From contig CAZQTW010000051.1 in assembly GCA_964596165.1 (NCBI GenBank), positions 1 to 47,712 of the forward strand: a DNA stretch of 47,712 nucleotides. Direction: 5' to 3'. This document shows, one piece after another, positions 1 to 8,832 of this stretch. Position 1 is the first letter of the stretch, and each line of letters starts with the position of its first letter. The notes beneath the pieces were generated by a model. It saw nothing but the letters and a program-made list of their open reading frames with translations, did no database searches and was not told the DNA's origin. The translations under genes and the position numbers were made by a program. This DNA comes from CAYUQT01 sp964596165 (lineage in GTDB: Bacteria; Planctomycetota; Phycisphaerae; UBA1845; JAFGLZ01).

Positions 1-53
1 GCGGGACAACCTTTCCATCAAGATGCCAAAGCGGTATGAATAATCCGGGCTAG
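1..53. repeat. Left copy of a 53-bp inverted terminal repeat
   Basis: Bases 1-53 are the exact reverse complement of 47659-47711. Matching stops at the TAG after position 50; the next bases differ (CCAAACACC here against AAGAAAGGAG at the other end). Both copies read inward, so each lies just upstream of an inward-facing gene. A perfect 53-bp match at both ends suggests a dispersed repeat or mobile-element end at which the assembly broke. The sequence shows nothing about transposition. Confidence 0.9.
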
Positions 54-89
54 CCAAACACCCCGGAATCCTGATCGCCGACAGACTCT

Positions 90-1262
90 ATGAGAATCTG
101 CCACATCATCACCAGGTTGATCGTCGGGGGGGCCCAAGAGAACACCGTCTTGACGTGCGAAGGTCTTCATCAACGCGGACATCAGGTCCTGCTGCTGGTC
201 GGGCCCGAGACCGGACCGGAAGGCTCGCTGCACGCCCGCGCGCGCGCGGGCGGATATGAGGTCGAACAAGTTGATTCGCTGCGGCGGGCGGTTAGCCCGA
301 AGCTGGACTGGCAATGCCGAGGGGAACTCACCGCACGACTGCGCACGTGGACCCCGGACGTCGTCCACACGCACAGCAGCAAGGCGGGCATCCTCGGGCG
401 GCTCGCCGCACGCGACGCTCGCGTGCCGTTGATTGTCCACACGGTCCACGGAATGAGCTTCAACCGAACCCAGCCTTGGCCAAACCGATGGCTCTATTGT
501 CGTTTGGAACGATACTGCGCGAGGTTCACGCACCAAGTCATCTGTGTGGCCGATGCCATGACCCGTCAATGCCTGGAAAACGCCCTTGGTAAACCTGAGC
601 AGTACCGTACCATCTACTCGGGAATGGAAATCGATCGTTTCGACCCCGGCCGTTATGATTCGGCGTCGGTTCGCCAGGAGTGGGGATTCGGCGCCGACGC
701 AATCGTCGTGGGAACTATTGCTAGGCTTTTTGCCAACAAGGGTTATGAGCAATTGATCCACGCCATGCCCACCGCCGTCGCCTCCGAGGACCGGCTCCGG
801 TTTGTATGGGTGGGGGGGGGTGCGTGGCGAGAGAGGTTTGAGGCCGACCTCATGCGTTTAGGTCTGCGCAATCGTGTCCACATGAGCGGTCTGGTCGAGC
901 CGAATCAGATACCGCGCCTCCTCGCCGGAATGGACATGCTCGTGCACACCTCTCAATGGGAGGGCCTGCCTCGAGCGGTGGTCCAGGCCATGCTGATGGA
1001 ACGTCCCGCCGTTAGTTTCGACATTGACGGAGCTCCGGAAGTGATCATCCCGGGGCAGACGGGTGAGTTGGTCCCGCTGAACGACATCGACGCGCTTGCC
1101 CGAACCCTGGTCAGATTGGCCAAGGACCCAGACCTTCGGCAAAGATACGGCCAAGCAGGACGCATCGCATGTCTTGAACGCTTCGATCACCGACGAATGG
1201 TGGACGAAATCGAGCGTGCCTACAAGGAAGGGACGGCCAGGACGACCGGAGATTTGTATTGA
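90..1262 (+). CDS. GT4-family glycosyltransferase
   Basis: A 390-residue GT-B retaining glycosyltransferase, expected to move a sugar from a nucleotide donor to a glycan or lipid acceptor at the inner face of the membrane. The N-terminal half has the acceptor-domain hallmarks: IITRLIVGGAQENT at residues 6-19, with the Gly-Gly-Ala turn, then DVVHTHSSKAG and VHTVHGMSF. The C-terminal half has the donor-site segment WEGLPRAVVQAM followed by AVSFDIDGAPEVI. In the usual E-x7-E donor motif the second Glu is Gln here (E-G-L-P-R-A-V-V-Q), a variant I recall in other GT4 members. The ATG at 90 has no strong Shine-Dalgarno sequence. It lies 37 nt inside the terminal repeat, so any operon partners upstream are off the contig. 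Donor and acceptor cannot be named. Confidence 0.9.
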   Translation: MRICHIITRLIVGGAQENTVLTCEGLHQRGHQVLLLVGPETGPEGSLHARARAGGYEVEQVDSLRRAVSPKLDWQCRGELTARLRTWTPDVVHTHSSKAGILGRLAARDARVPLIVHTVHGMSFNRTQPWPNRWLYCRLERYCARFTHQVICVADAMTRQCLENALGKPEQYRTIYSGMEIDRFDPGRYDSASVRQEWGFGADAIVVGTIARLFANKGYEQLIHAMPTAVASEDRLRFVWVGGGAWRERFEADLMRLGLRNRVHMSGLVEPNQIPRLLAGMDMLVHTSQWEGLPRAVVQAMLMERPAVSFDIDGAPEVIIPGQTGELVPLNDIDALARTLVRLAKDPDLRQRYGQAGRIACLERFDHRRMVDEIERAYKEGTARTTGDLY

Positions 1263-1384
1263 CGCCCCTTCGGGACGCGAGTAGACTCAGGATGCTTTGA
1301 GTTGCTGCAACACCTTTAGATTCAGTGGCCTTACAGCGAGTTGACGGGCTTGATGTAGTCGGGCCACATCGGGAATAGGTCGTA

Positions 1385-2383
1385 TTGCTACCCAGTACTG
1401 AAAAGCCAAGGTCGGGGTTCTTTGAGGATTTCGGAAAGTTCTTCCTCAAAGGCTTGGCCGCCATACTTCCGACACTCCTGACAATTGCCCTCCTGATATG
1501 GGCCTATCAGTTGGTAGACGACTATATTGGGCAGTACATCACCAAAGGATTCATAGCCATTCTGGCTAGGACAGCCGGGTCACCCAAACCCGAGATGGCT
1601 GATCCAGACGTTGACACGCTCAAATATGGCACACCAATCGATCAGTTGGACGCGCAAGGGCGTCGCCTGACGCGCGAGTATCAGATCACGCACAGCTCTT
1701 CTCACAAAGGCGACCCCCGTATCCGGGGGGATGAATCCCTCGAGTACCGAACCGTCATGTGGCGGATGGCATTCGCCAAATACAGATTAGGCTTGGTGGG
1801 CTTCCTCATCGCCGTTTCGCTGGTATACTTTGTGGGCTTCTTCGTGGCGAGTTTCATCGGGAGAACCACGTGGCGAATGCTTGAAAGGGTGCAGGAACGG
1901 GTGCCTCTGGTCAACGCCATCTACCCGCCCATCAAGCAGGTAACCGATTTCTTGCTGAGCGAAAAGAAGCACGCGTCCGGAGGCGTGGTGGCAGTGGAAT
2001 ACCCCCGTAAGGGGATCTGGTCCATCGGGTTGCTTACGGGACCTGGACTTCGAACACTCAGCGGCGGCAAGCCGGATAGCATGGTGAGTGTGTTCATTCC
2101 GAACAGCCCCACGCCCATCACCGGATACGTGGTCGTCGTCCCCCGATCGGACATCGTGGAACTGGCGATCAGCATGGATGAGGCCTTGCGTTTTGTCATC
2201 AGTGGTGGTGTGATCATGCCCGAAAAGGAATCGTGGCCCGGCAGAATCACGGATAGCGTGAACGCCGGCGCTCAATCGGAAAGGCTCGTGGCCCCGTCTT
2301 CTCACGAACCTTCCGGATCGGCGGAAGCAGTGATGGGGCCTTCTGAGCGGAACAACAGCAACCCACGGGAATTCAGGTCTTAG
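1385..2383 (+). CDS. DUF502 family integral membrane protein
   Basis: A 332-residue inner-membrane protein of the DUF502 family; its biochemical role is not established. Two hydrophobic spans are visible: one near residues 20-40 (FLKGLAAILPTLLTIALLIW) and one around 138-158 after the cytoplasmic-type RLGLVG segment. The family core follows: RVPLVNAIYPPIKQV, then GIWSIGLLTG, then VFIPNSPTPITGYVVVVP, and VISGGVIMP near the end. Family members are usually about 200-220 residues; this one has about 70 extra residues between the two spans and a polar tail. The start is TTG with a weak AGGT upstream, so a slightly different start is possible. It leads the hpf-PTS run, 19 nt before hpf. Confidence 0.85.
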   Translation: MLPSTEKPRSGFFEDFGKFFLKGLAAILPTLLTIALLIWAYQLVDDYIGQYITKGFIAILARTAGSPKPEMADPDVDTLKYGTPIDQLDAQGRRLTREYQITHSSSHKGDPRIRGDESLEYRTVMWRMAFAKYRLGLVGFLIAVSLVYFVGFFVASFIGRTTWRMLERVQERVPLVNAIYPPIKQVTDFLLSEKKHASGGVVAVEYPRKGIWSIGLLTGPGLRTLSGGKPDSMVSVFIPNSPTPITGYVVVVPRSDIVELAISMDEALRFVISGGVIMPEKESWPGRITDSVNAGAQSERLVAPSSHEPSGSAEAVMGPSERNNSNPREFRS

Positions 2384-2402
2384 GAGGCAAGGAGGACCCG
2401 AC

Positions 2403-2750
2403 GTGCAGATTACCATCATCGGCCGACACGTTGATGTCGACTCGGAATTGCGCAGTTATGTTGAAAGCAAGGTCGGAAAGCTGATCAAGTATTATGACCG
2501 CATCCTCTCCGTCGAGGTCATTCTCGACGGAGAAGGGAACGGGTTTGGCGCGGAGATCGTGGCGAAGGCCGAACACCGGAGTTCCTTCGTCGCCAAGGAG
2601 CGGGGCGACGACATGTACGCGGCGGTCGACTTGGTTATGGACAAAATCGAACGACAGATTACGCGGCACAAGGAGCGTGTCCGAAACCGCAAACACAAGG
2701 GCAGCCGGAGTACGGGTCCGGGAAGCGAATCAGAACCGTCATCGACGTAG
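2403..2750 (+). CDS. hpf: Ribosome hibernation promoting factor, short form
   Basis: A 115-residue HPF/YfiA (RaiA) protein that binds the 30S decoding channel and stabilises inactive ribosomes during slow growth. Visible are the N-terminal strand MQITIIGRHVDVDSELRSYV, the basic helix VESKVGKLIKYYDRI, and DDMYAAVDLVMDKIERQITR, which together span the single beta-alpha-beta-beta-beta-alpha domain. The C-terminal dimerisation domain of long HPF is absent; a basic, Ser-rich tail of about 20 residues (RNRKHKGSRS) ends the protein. The start is GTG at 2403, preceded by the strong AGGAGGCAAGGAGG. The stop lies 7 nt before ptsN. The hpf-ptsN pairing is the same as in the enterobacterial rpoN operon. 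Confidence 0.95.
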   Translation: MQITIIGRHVDVDSELRSYVESKVGKLIKYYDRILSVEVILDGEGNGFGAEIVAKAEHRSSFVAKERGDDMYAAVDLVMDKIERQITRHKERVRNRKHKGSRSTGPGSESEPSST

Positions 2751-2757
2751 GTAAACC

Positions 2758-3228
2758 ATGAAGCTAAGTGACTTTATCGTTAAGGAGGCGATTGTCCCCG
2801 AACTGCAATCGACCGATCGCAACGGGGTCATTCGCGAATTGGTGGAGAGTCTGAGGAAACACGGGAAGATCCCCGCGGCTGAGGTTGAGGCCATCGTTCG
2901 AGGGGTCATCCAACGGGAGAACCAGGGAAGCACCGGATTCGGAAAGGGTGTGGCGGTCCCGCACGCCAAGCATCCGGCGATAAAGAAGATGGTCGCCACC
3001 ATTGGGCGAAGCAGTGCCGGCGTCGACTTCGCGGCACTGGATCGTGCACCGGTCTACTCGGTCGTCCTGTTATTGAGCCCCCAGGACCATCCCGACGAGC
3101 ACCTGCAGGCAATGGAAAACATCTTCCGACACCTGCAACAGGACAACTTCCGTCGTTTCCTGAGACAAGCTGACTCGGTGGAAGCCATTGTCGACTTGAT
3201 CAAGGAAGCAGACGGTAGCCCGTCTTGA
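2758..3228 (+). CDS. ptsN: PTS EIIA component of fructose/nitrogen type (PtsN-like)
   Basis: A 156-residue type-2 EIIA domain, cytosolic, phosphorylated by HPr on a histidine. The active-site segment GVAVPHAKHP puts the phospho-histidine at residue 69, preceded by the family's RENQGSTGFGKG loop. The core YSVVLLLSPQDHPDEHLQAM matches the rest of the fold. The protein is a single domain with no attached IIB or IIC, and no permease is encoded nearby. With hpf just upstream and HPr and EI just downstream this points to a regulatory nitrogen-PTS role, not sugar uptake; that is inference from context. Start ATG at 2758. Confidence 0.93.
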   Translation: MKLSDFIVKEAIVPELQSTDRNGVIRELVESLRKHGKIPAAEVEAIVRGVIQRENQGSTGFGKGVAVPHAKHPAIKKMVATIGRSSAGVDFAALDRAPVYSVVLLLSPQDHPDEHLQAMENIFRHLQQDNFRRFLRQADSVEAIVDLIKEADGSPS

Positions 3229-3323
3229 GGGATCGCTCCCCTTTGTCGTCAGAAGAAGCGAGCACCGATCCCCCGCCGATGGCTTCATCCGCGGGGAAAG
3301 GCTCCGGCCAGATGGGATGAAAC

Positions 3324-3617
3324 GTGTTGCAGCCAAGGACCGGACAGGCCGTAGTTGAACGCGACGTTGCGATCGTGAACAAACAGGGACTTCACGCCCG
3401 ACCGGTCATGCAATTTGTGGATACGGCTTCTCGCTTCACCGCGGAGGTCAAGGTGCAGAAGAACAACACGGTGGTCGACGGCAAGAGCCCCATGGAGATG
3501 ATGCTGCTTGAAGCGACCCAAGGGACTCGTCTCAAGCTGATCGCACGTGGCCAGGACGCCTCGGCGGCGGTTGAGGCCCTGGCGGCATTGGTGGAACGCG
3601 GATTCGGCGAGGAATAG
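3324..3617 (+). CDS. ptsH: Phosphocarrier protein HPr
   Basis: A 97-residue HPr that carries phosphate from enzyme I to EIIA. The histidine-phosphorylation segment is KQGLHARPVMQF, with His24. The regulatory serine segment is DGKSPMEMMLL, with Ser55; the His-Ser spacing of 31 equals that of His15/Ser46 in classical HPr. The serine suggests HPr kinase control, although no hprK gene is in the window. The protein carries about nine extra N-terminal residues compared with the usual HPr. The start is GTG at 3324 after a GATGGGATGAAAC leader. It lies 95 nt after ptsN and 109 nt before ptsI. Confidence 0.95.
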   Translation: MLQPRTGQAVVERDVAIVNKQGLHARPVMQFVDTASRFTAEVKVQKNNTVVDGKSPMEMMLLEATQGTRLKLIARGQDASAAVEALAALVERGFGEE

Positions 3618-3726
3618 CCTCGCCGGCACCCGACCGGGGTGTCCCGGTCCGGGTCGCTCGAACGGATCAAGAAGGACGAGGTCGGGGTCGCGAATCGCCC
3701 CGCCTCAAAGGTGTGCTCAGCACGTC

Positions 3727-5466
3727 ATGGAGGTCAAGAAAGGCATCCCGGTCTCTCCAGGCGTGGCCATCGGCCCTGCCGTTGTGCTCGACACGGAAGA
3801 GTACCGCATCGCGCAACGCGTGGTGCCGGCGGACGAAGTCCGGAATGAGTGCTCGTATGTGAACCGGGCGTTGGAGGCGGCTCGACGCGAGGTCATGGAC
3901 TTGAGGGATCGCACCGCGCTACAGCTCGGACGCGACACCGCCGCCATTTTCGACTTCCACGTCGGGGTACTCACAAACGAGGGATTCCGTCAGCGACTCC
4001 TGGACACCATATGCAAGAACAGGTACACGGCCGCCTACTCCGTCAGTGTCGTCATGCGTGAGTATCAGCGACGGTTTCTGGACATGAAGGAGGCGTTGTT
4101 CAGCAGTCGCGTCCAGGACGTCTACGACTTGGAGAAGAGGATTCTCCGCCACCTCCTGGGACACCGACGTGAAGACCTGGCGCATTTGACGACGCCCGTC
4201 GTCGTCATCGCCCACGAGCTCGCGCCGTCTCAGACGGCACAATTGGACAGGACGAAGGTCTTGGGCTTCGCCACCGAGGCGGGGGGATTGACCTCCCACA
4301 CGGCCATTCTTGCCCGCAGCATGGGCATACCGGCGGTGGTGGGCCTCGGGGACGTCACCTCCAAACTCTCCGGCGGTGACATGCTTATTGTCGATGGGAC
4401 CCGAGGCTTGCTCATCGTCCAACCGGACGAACAGACGCGAAAGGAATACGAACAGGCAGAGGAGCGACTGGTCGAGTTCGGGCGAGAGCTCGATGAGTTG
4501 AGGAGTCTGCCCGCGGTCACGCGCGACGACGTCGAGATCGCCCTGTTCGGAAACATCGAGTTCCCCCACGAAGTCGCCACGTGTCTGGAGCGAGGCGCGC
4601 AGGGCATCGGCCTGTATCGAACCGAGTTCCTCTATCTCCGCAACGACACCGAACCGACCGAGTCCGACCATCATGAGGCGTATCGCGAGGCCATCGAAGC
4701 GGTGGGCAACAGACCGATCGTGATCAGAACGTTGGATCTCGGCGCCGACAAGTACGCCCGCATCACGGGCGAGGAACGGGAACGAAATCCCTTCCTGGGT
4801 TTGCGATCCATTCGCTTTTGCCTGGCCCACGTGGGCCTGTTCAAGGCCCAGCTCCGAGCGATACTCCGGGCGTCGGTTCTGGGCAATGTCTCCATCATGT
4901 TCCCGCTCATCACCAAACTGACCGAGATCCGCCAGGCTCGCTGGATTCTGGCCGAGGCGATGGAGGACTTGGACGAAGACGGCGTCGAATACCGACGCGA
5001 TATTCCCGTGGGAATCATGATCGAAACACCGTCGGCCGTGGCAATGGCGGGGTCACTCGCCCACGAGGTGGACTTCTTCAGCATCGGCACGAATGACCTG
5101 ATCCAATACACGCTTGCCGTCGACCGGGCAAACGAGAGGGTGGCCTCGCTGTACACGGGGGCGGACCCAGCCGTCATCCGCTCCGTCCGCGACGTCATTC
5201 TGAAGGCCTCCCGTGCGGGCATCGAATGCAGTCTGTGCGGCGAGATGGCCGGCGACCCGATGTTCACGCTCCTGCTCCTGGGGCTCGGCCTGCGAAAGTT
5301 CAGCATGGCGCCGAACTCCATACCGGAAATCAAACGCGTCATTCGAAGCGTGACGCTGACCCATGCGGAGGAAGTCGCTCACAAGGTGTTGAGGATGGAA
5401 AGCGATCGCGAGATTCATAACTATCTTCGCGATGAACTGCGGAAGATCCTGCCGCAATTCGTTTGA
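3727..5466 (+). CDS. ptsI: PTS enzyme I (phosphoenolpyruvate-protein phosphotransferase)
   Basis: Enzyme I takes phosphate from phosphoenolpyruvate and passes it to HPr. I place the start at ATG 3727 (MEVKKGIPVSPGVAIGPA), because homology begins there although the reading frame stays open upstream; the product is then 579 residues, the family's normal length. The active-site loop EAGGLTSHTAILARS has phospho-histidine His191. The C-terminal PEP-binding barrel shows GLYRTEFLY, then FFSIGTNDLIQYTLAVDR, then CSLCGEMAGDP with the conserved cysteine. No obvious Shine-Dalgarno precedes the ATG, which suggests coupling to HPr. It is cytosolic and completes an EI-HPr-EIIA relay with no permease present. 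Confidence 0.95.
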   Translation: MEVKKGIPVSPGVAIGPAVVLDTEEYRIAQRVVPADEVRNECSYVNRALEAARREVMDLRDRTALQLGRDTAAIFDFHVGVLTNEGFRQRLLDTICKNRYTAAYSVSVVMREYQRRFLDMKEALFSSRVQDVYDLEKRILRHLLGHRREDLAHLTTPVVVIAHELAPSQTAQLDRTKVLGFATEAGGLTSHTAILARSMGIPAVVGLGDVTSKLSGGDMLIVDGTRGLLIVQPDEQTRKEYEQAEERLVEFGRELDELRSLPAVTRDDVEIALFGNIEFPHEVATCLERGAQGIGLYRTEFLYLRNDTEPTESDHHEAYREAIEAVGNRPIVIRTLDLGADKYARITGEERERNPFLGLRSIRFCLAHVGLFKAQLRAILRASVLGNVSIMFPLITKLTEIRQARWILAEAMEDLDEDGVEYRRDIPVGIMIETPSAVAMAGSLAHEVDFFSIGTNDLIQYTLAVDRANERVASLYTGADPAVIRSVRDVILKASRAGIECSLCGEMAGDPMFTLLLLGLGLRKFSMAPNSIPEIKRVIRSVTLTHAEEVAHKVLRMESDREIHNYLRDELRKILPQFV

Positions 5467-5541
5467 AGAGCGGCGGGACATGATACATGGCGTCACGGCA
5501 GGGACTGGGACACCCTGCCGCGGGTAAAGAAACAAAGGACA

Positions 5542-6291
5542 GTGTTGCCGTTCCGAGGGAATGTAAAGGCGTTGCGGCATAGGGTAGCTATTCGGTTCGC
5601 CGTAACGGGAGACGCGCGTTTTCTCTCGCATCGAGACATGCTCCGCATGTTCGAGCGCGCGGTCTCACGGGCGAATCTGCCGATTCGATTCTCACAGGGC
5701 TTCAACCCACGGCCGAAGCTGCGATTGTTGCTGCCGCGGCCGGTGAGTGTCGCGTCGGATGACGAGCTCCTGATCGCGGAGTTGGAGCGACCTGAGGTCC
5801 CGGGTCGGGTCCTTCAGCAACTGGCCAATGAAATGCCGGGGGGCATCGTGCTCCGCGAAGCGTTCGCATTGGCCCCGCAGTCAAAGCCACGACCGATCGA
5901 GGCGGCCTACCGCCTCGATCTCGCCGGGCAGTCACATCAGGAGTTGAGCGCGGCGGCACAACGAGTCACCGCCGCCGATCGGCTTCCGATGGAACGACCC
6001 GCGCCAAAAGGTGGCAAGACGCGGGCGGTCGACTTGCGGCCGTGGATCCGCGGACTCCAAGTCACCCCCCATGCCTTGACAATGACCTTAAGCACGAATC
6101 CCGAAGGATCGGCTCGACCGGTAGAGGTACTCGAGTTGCTCGGATTGCCGCCCCAGGAAACCGCCCCGCGATTGAGGCGGGTGAGCGTGTGCTGGAATGC
6201 GTTGATCCCGGAGCAGCCTTCGCCCGAATTCGAGGCGCAAGTACCCGTCACCGACAAAGGAAGAATCACGTGGGAAGGAAACGAATCGTAA
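5542..6291 (+). CDS. DUF2344 / TIGR03936 radical SAM-linked protein
   Basis: A 249-residue cytosolic protein of the TIGR03936 family, named because it is normally encoded beside, or fused to, a B12-binding radical SAM protein (TIGR03960). Its own activity is not known. The signature lies at the N-terminus: RFAVTGDARFLSHRDMLRM, then RANLPIRFSQGFNPRPKL. The start is GTG at 5542 after AAAGGAC. It lies 75 nt after ptsI and its last 22 nt overlap the RNase E/G gene. In other bacteria the usual order is radical SAM protein, this protein, then Rne/Rng; here the radical SAM partner is missing and ptsI takes its place. Confidence 0.88.
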   Translation: MLPFRGNVKALRHRVAIRFAVTGDARFLSHRDMLRMFERAVSRANLPIRFSQGFNPRPKLRLLLPRPVSVASDDELLIAELERPEVPGRVLQQLANEMPGGIVLREAFALAPQSKPRPIEAAYRLDLAGQSHQELSAAAQRVTAADRLPMERPAPKGGKTRAVDLRPWIRGLQVTPHALTMTLSTNPEGSARPVEVLELLGLPPQETAPRLRRVSVCWNALIPEQPSPEFEAQVPVTDKGRITWEGNES

Positions 6292-8564
6292 GGCGACGCC
6301 CCCCTCGCGGGAGCGACGCGGAACCCGTCACGACGGAAACAGAGACAACGCCGGATCAGCCCTCGCTCTTCGCGGACGAGGCAACCCGTATCGAGACTCC
6401 GAAGACGGAAACGCACCCGACCGAGCCGGAGGCGCACCCGACGGTGCCGGAGCTGCACCCGACCGTGGACGAACGTCCAACCCCGGAACCATCGGAACCG
6501 CCGGGCCCACCGGTTGTGCCGGCACACACCCCCGGCGCGCCGCGTCCCGTGGAAATCGGTGCCGTATCGGGCGAACCGTTCCGAGGTGAAGGCCACCGCC
6601 GCCGAAGGCGGCGCCGCCCCAGGCGAGGAGGGCGTCGCCAACAGACGCCACAGCCGGCGGGGAATGCTTCTCCCAACACGCTCCAGGCCCCCACACTCAA
6701 CGAGACAGTTGCGCGAGTGACCGCCGGCAGTCCCGTCGCCCAAGACGTGGCGACAGCCGCGATCGAAAACGGGCAAGCCAAGGTTCCCTCACACTCCGTC
6801 GATTGGAACGGCCGCGAGGCGGAGCTTGCCGTCCCCTTGGAATCGTCCGTGCCCGGCCCGACGGAGCCGGTCGAGATCGAGGATACATCCGGAGCGGCCG
6901 CCCTGTCCTCGCCGGCCGAGGACCGACGAGAAGCCGCCGGCGCCCCGCCCGAGAAATCCCGACGGAAACGCTCGCGGCGACGGGGCAAGGGTGGTGCCGC
7001 GCCGCCCGGACAACCGGGACCGGCGGCCAAGATCGGCCACGGTCACGAGATGTTGATCAGCGTGACACCCGGCGAGGAATGTCGCATCGCCCTGACGCGA
7101 GACGGTCGATTGGAGGAAATCTTCATCGAACGAGCGTCGGCGGAATCGCACGTGGGCAACATCTACAAAGGCCGCGTCACGAACGTGGAGCCCTCGATCC
7201 AGGCGGCGTTCGTCGACTTCGGCCTCAACAAGAACGGCTTCCTGCACATCTCCGACATCGTGCCGCAGTACTTCCCCGACCACAACGGAGAGCTGGAGGA
7301 GATCGGCCGCAAGACGCCGCGACGCGATCGGCCGCCGATTCAGAAGTGCCTCCGACGGGGCCAGGAAGTCATCGTCCAAATCACCAAGGAAGGCATCGGC
7401 ACGAAAGGCCCCACCCTAACCACCTACATCAGCGTACCCGGCCGATTCCTCGTCATGATGCCCGGCATGAACCGGCTGGGCGTCTCACGAAGAATCGAGG
7501 AGGACGAAGACCGGCGGAAGATGCGCGAGATCCTCAACCAGCTCGAACTGCCCAAGGGCATGGGCTTCATTCTGCGAACCGCCGGCCTGGATCGGACGCG
7601 ACGCGAGCTTCAACAGGACCTCAATTACCTCATGCGGCTTTGGAAGACGGTGACCGAGAAGATCAAGAACGACCGCGCCCCGGCCACGCTCTACCAGGAA
7701 TCCGATCTGGCGATCCGAACAGTCCGGGACACGCTTGAGGCGGACATCGAGCGCGTCATCATCGACGACCAGGCAACCGCTCAGAAGGTCCGCGATTTCC
7801 TCGCGATCGCCATGCCGAACGCGGCCGAAAAGGTGCAGGTCTACTCGTCGCCCGAACCGCTGTTCTACCGATACGGGATCGAAAGCGAGATCGACAAACT
7901 TCACGGTCGCCACGTGCCGCTGCCCAGCGGCGGCTCGTTGGTCATCGACTCAACGGAGGCGCTGGTGGCCATCGACGTCAACAGCGGAAAGTATCGCGAA
8001 CAGGACGACGCCGAGGAAACCGCCCGCCGAATCAACCTCGAGGCGGCGGAGGAAATCGCGCGACAACTGCGCCTCCGCGACCTCGGCGGCGTGATCGTCT
8101 GCGACTTCATCGACATGCGGATGGAAAAAAACCGCCGGGAAGTCGAAAAATCGCTTCGCGAGGCCCTGAAACGTCATAAGGAACGGGCGAAGATCCTCCG
8201 CATGTCGCGATTCGGCATGATCGAGATGACGCGACAGCGAACCCGACCGTCGATCTCGCGCAGTCTGCACCAGGACTGTCCCCACTGCCAAGGCCGGGGC
8301 ATGGTCAAGAGCCCCGAAACCACCATGTTGGACGTTATGCGAATGCTGCAGCTGGCCGTCCACCGCGAAAACATCCACCAGATTGAGGTGCAGGTCTGCT
8401 CGGAGGTCGCGTTCCAGCTCCAGAACCGCAAACGCCGCGCCATCCACGAGCTGGAAAGTCGAACCAACAAGACCATCACGGTTCGAGCCTGCGTCGGATT
8501 CGGTCTCGATCGGGTCGATTACGTCTGCACCGACGCCCGCGGTCAACTCGTGAAGTTTCCGTAG
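6270..8564 (+). CDS. Ribonuclease E/G with long disordered N-terminal extension
   Basis: An Rne/Rng-family endoribonuclease that cuts single-stranded RNA and drives rRNA maturation and mRNA decay. GTG 6270 is the best start: AAAGGAAG precedes it and it overlaps the upstream gene. The product is 764 residues. Residues 1-260 are low-complexity (HPT-E/V-PE repeats, a run of arginines GHRRRRRRRPRRG, Ala/Pro/Glu). The catalytic region starts at MLISVTPGEECRIA (261), followed by the S1 domain (HVGNIYKGRVTNV). Metal-binding aspartates are Asp569 in AIDVNSGKY and Asp615 in DFIDM. The zinc-link CPHCQGRG uses Cys670 and Cys673. In E. coli RNase E the disordered scaffold is C-terminal; here it is N-terminal. 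Whether it acts as E or G is open. Confidence 0.93.
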   Translation: MGRKRIVRRRPPRGSDAEPVTTETETTPDQPSLFADEATRIETPKTETHPTEPEAHPTVPELHPTVDERPTPEPSEPPGPPVVPAHTPGAPRPVEIGAVSGEPFRGEGHRRRRRRRPRRGGRRQQTPQPAGNASPNTLQAPTLNETVARVTAGSPVAQDVATAAIENGQAKVPSHSVDWNGREAELAVPLESSVPGPTEPVEIEDTSGAAALSSPAEDRREAAGAPPEKSRRKRSRRRGKGGAAPPGQPGPAAKIGHGHEMLISVTPGEECRIALTRDGRLEEIFIERASAESHVGNIYKGRVTNVEPSIQAAFVDFGLNKNGFLHISDIVPQYFPDHNGELEEIGRKTPRRDRPPIQKCLRRGQEVIVQITKEGIGTKGPTLTTYISVPGRFLVMMPGMNRLGVSRRIEEDEDRRKMREILNQLELPKGMGFILRTAGLDRTRRELQQDLNYLMRLWKTVTEKIKNDRAPATLYQESDLAIRTVRDTLEADIERVIIDDQATAQKVRDFLAIAMPNAAEKVQVYSSPEPLFYRYGIESEIDKLHGRHVPLPSGGSLVIDSTEALVAIDVNSGKYREQDDAEETARRINLEAAEEIARQLRLRDLGGVIVCDFIDMRMEKNRREVEKSLREALKRHKERAKILRMSRFGMIEMTRQRTRPSISRSLHQDCPHCQGRGMVKSPETTMLDVMRMLQLAVHRENIHQIEVQVCSEVAFQLQNRKRRAIHELESRTNKTITVRACVGFGLDRVDYVCTDARGQLVKFP

Positions 8565-8832
8565 GCAGGAAGCATCAACGGTCTCGACTCATGGGACTCC
8601 GAACGCCCCAACGGCCTCACGCACCCGCTTCCGGCTTGGATATGGTCGTTCTCGATCCCCTTGGCAAGACCGTGGGGTCTTGACAGCCCGCGGCGCGCGT
8701 GGTTTCATCATGCCGCAATCTGCTAATACGGGGTTTGCCGGCAAGGCGCGTCGAGAACGTTCCTGGGGGCAAGCCACGGGACCAAGCCATCCTGACGGCT
8801 TGGGGTCAGAAACATCGAAAGGAGACACTGGG

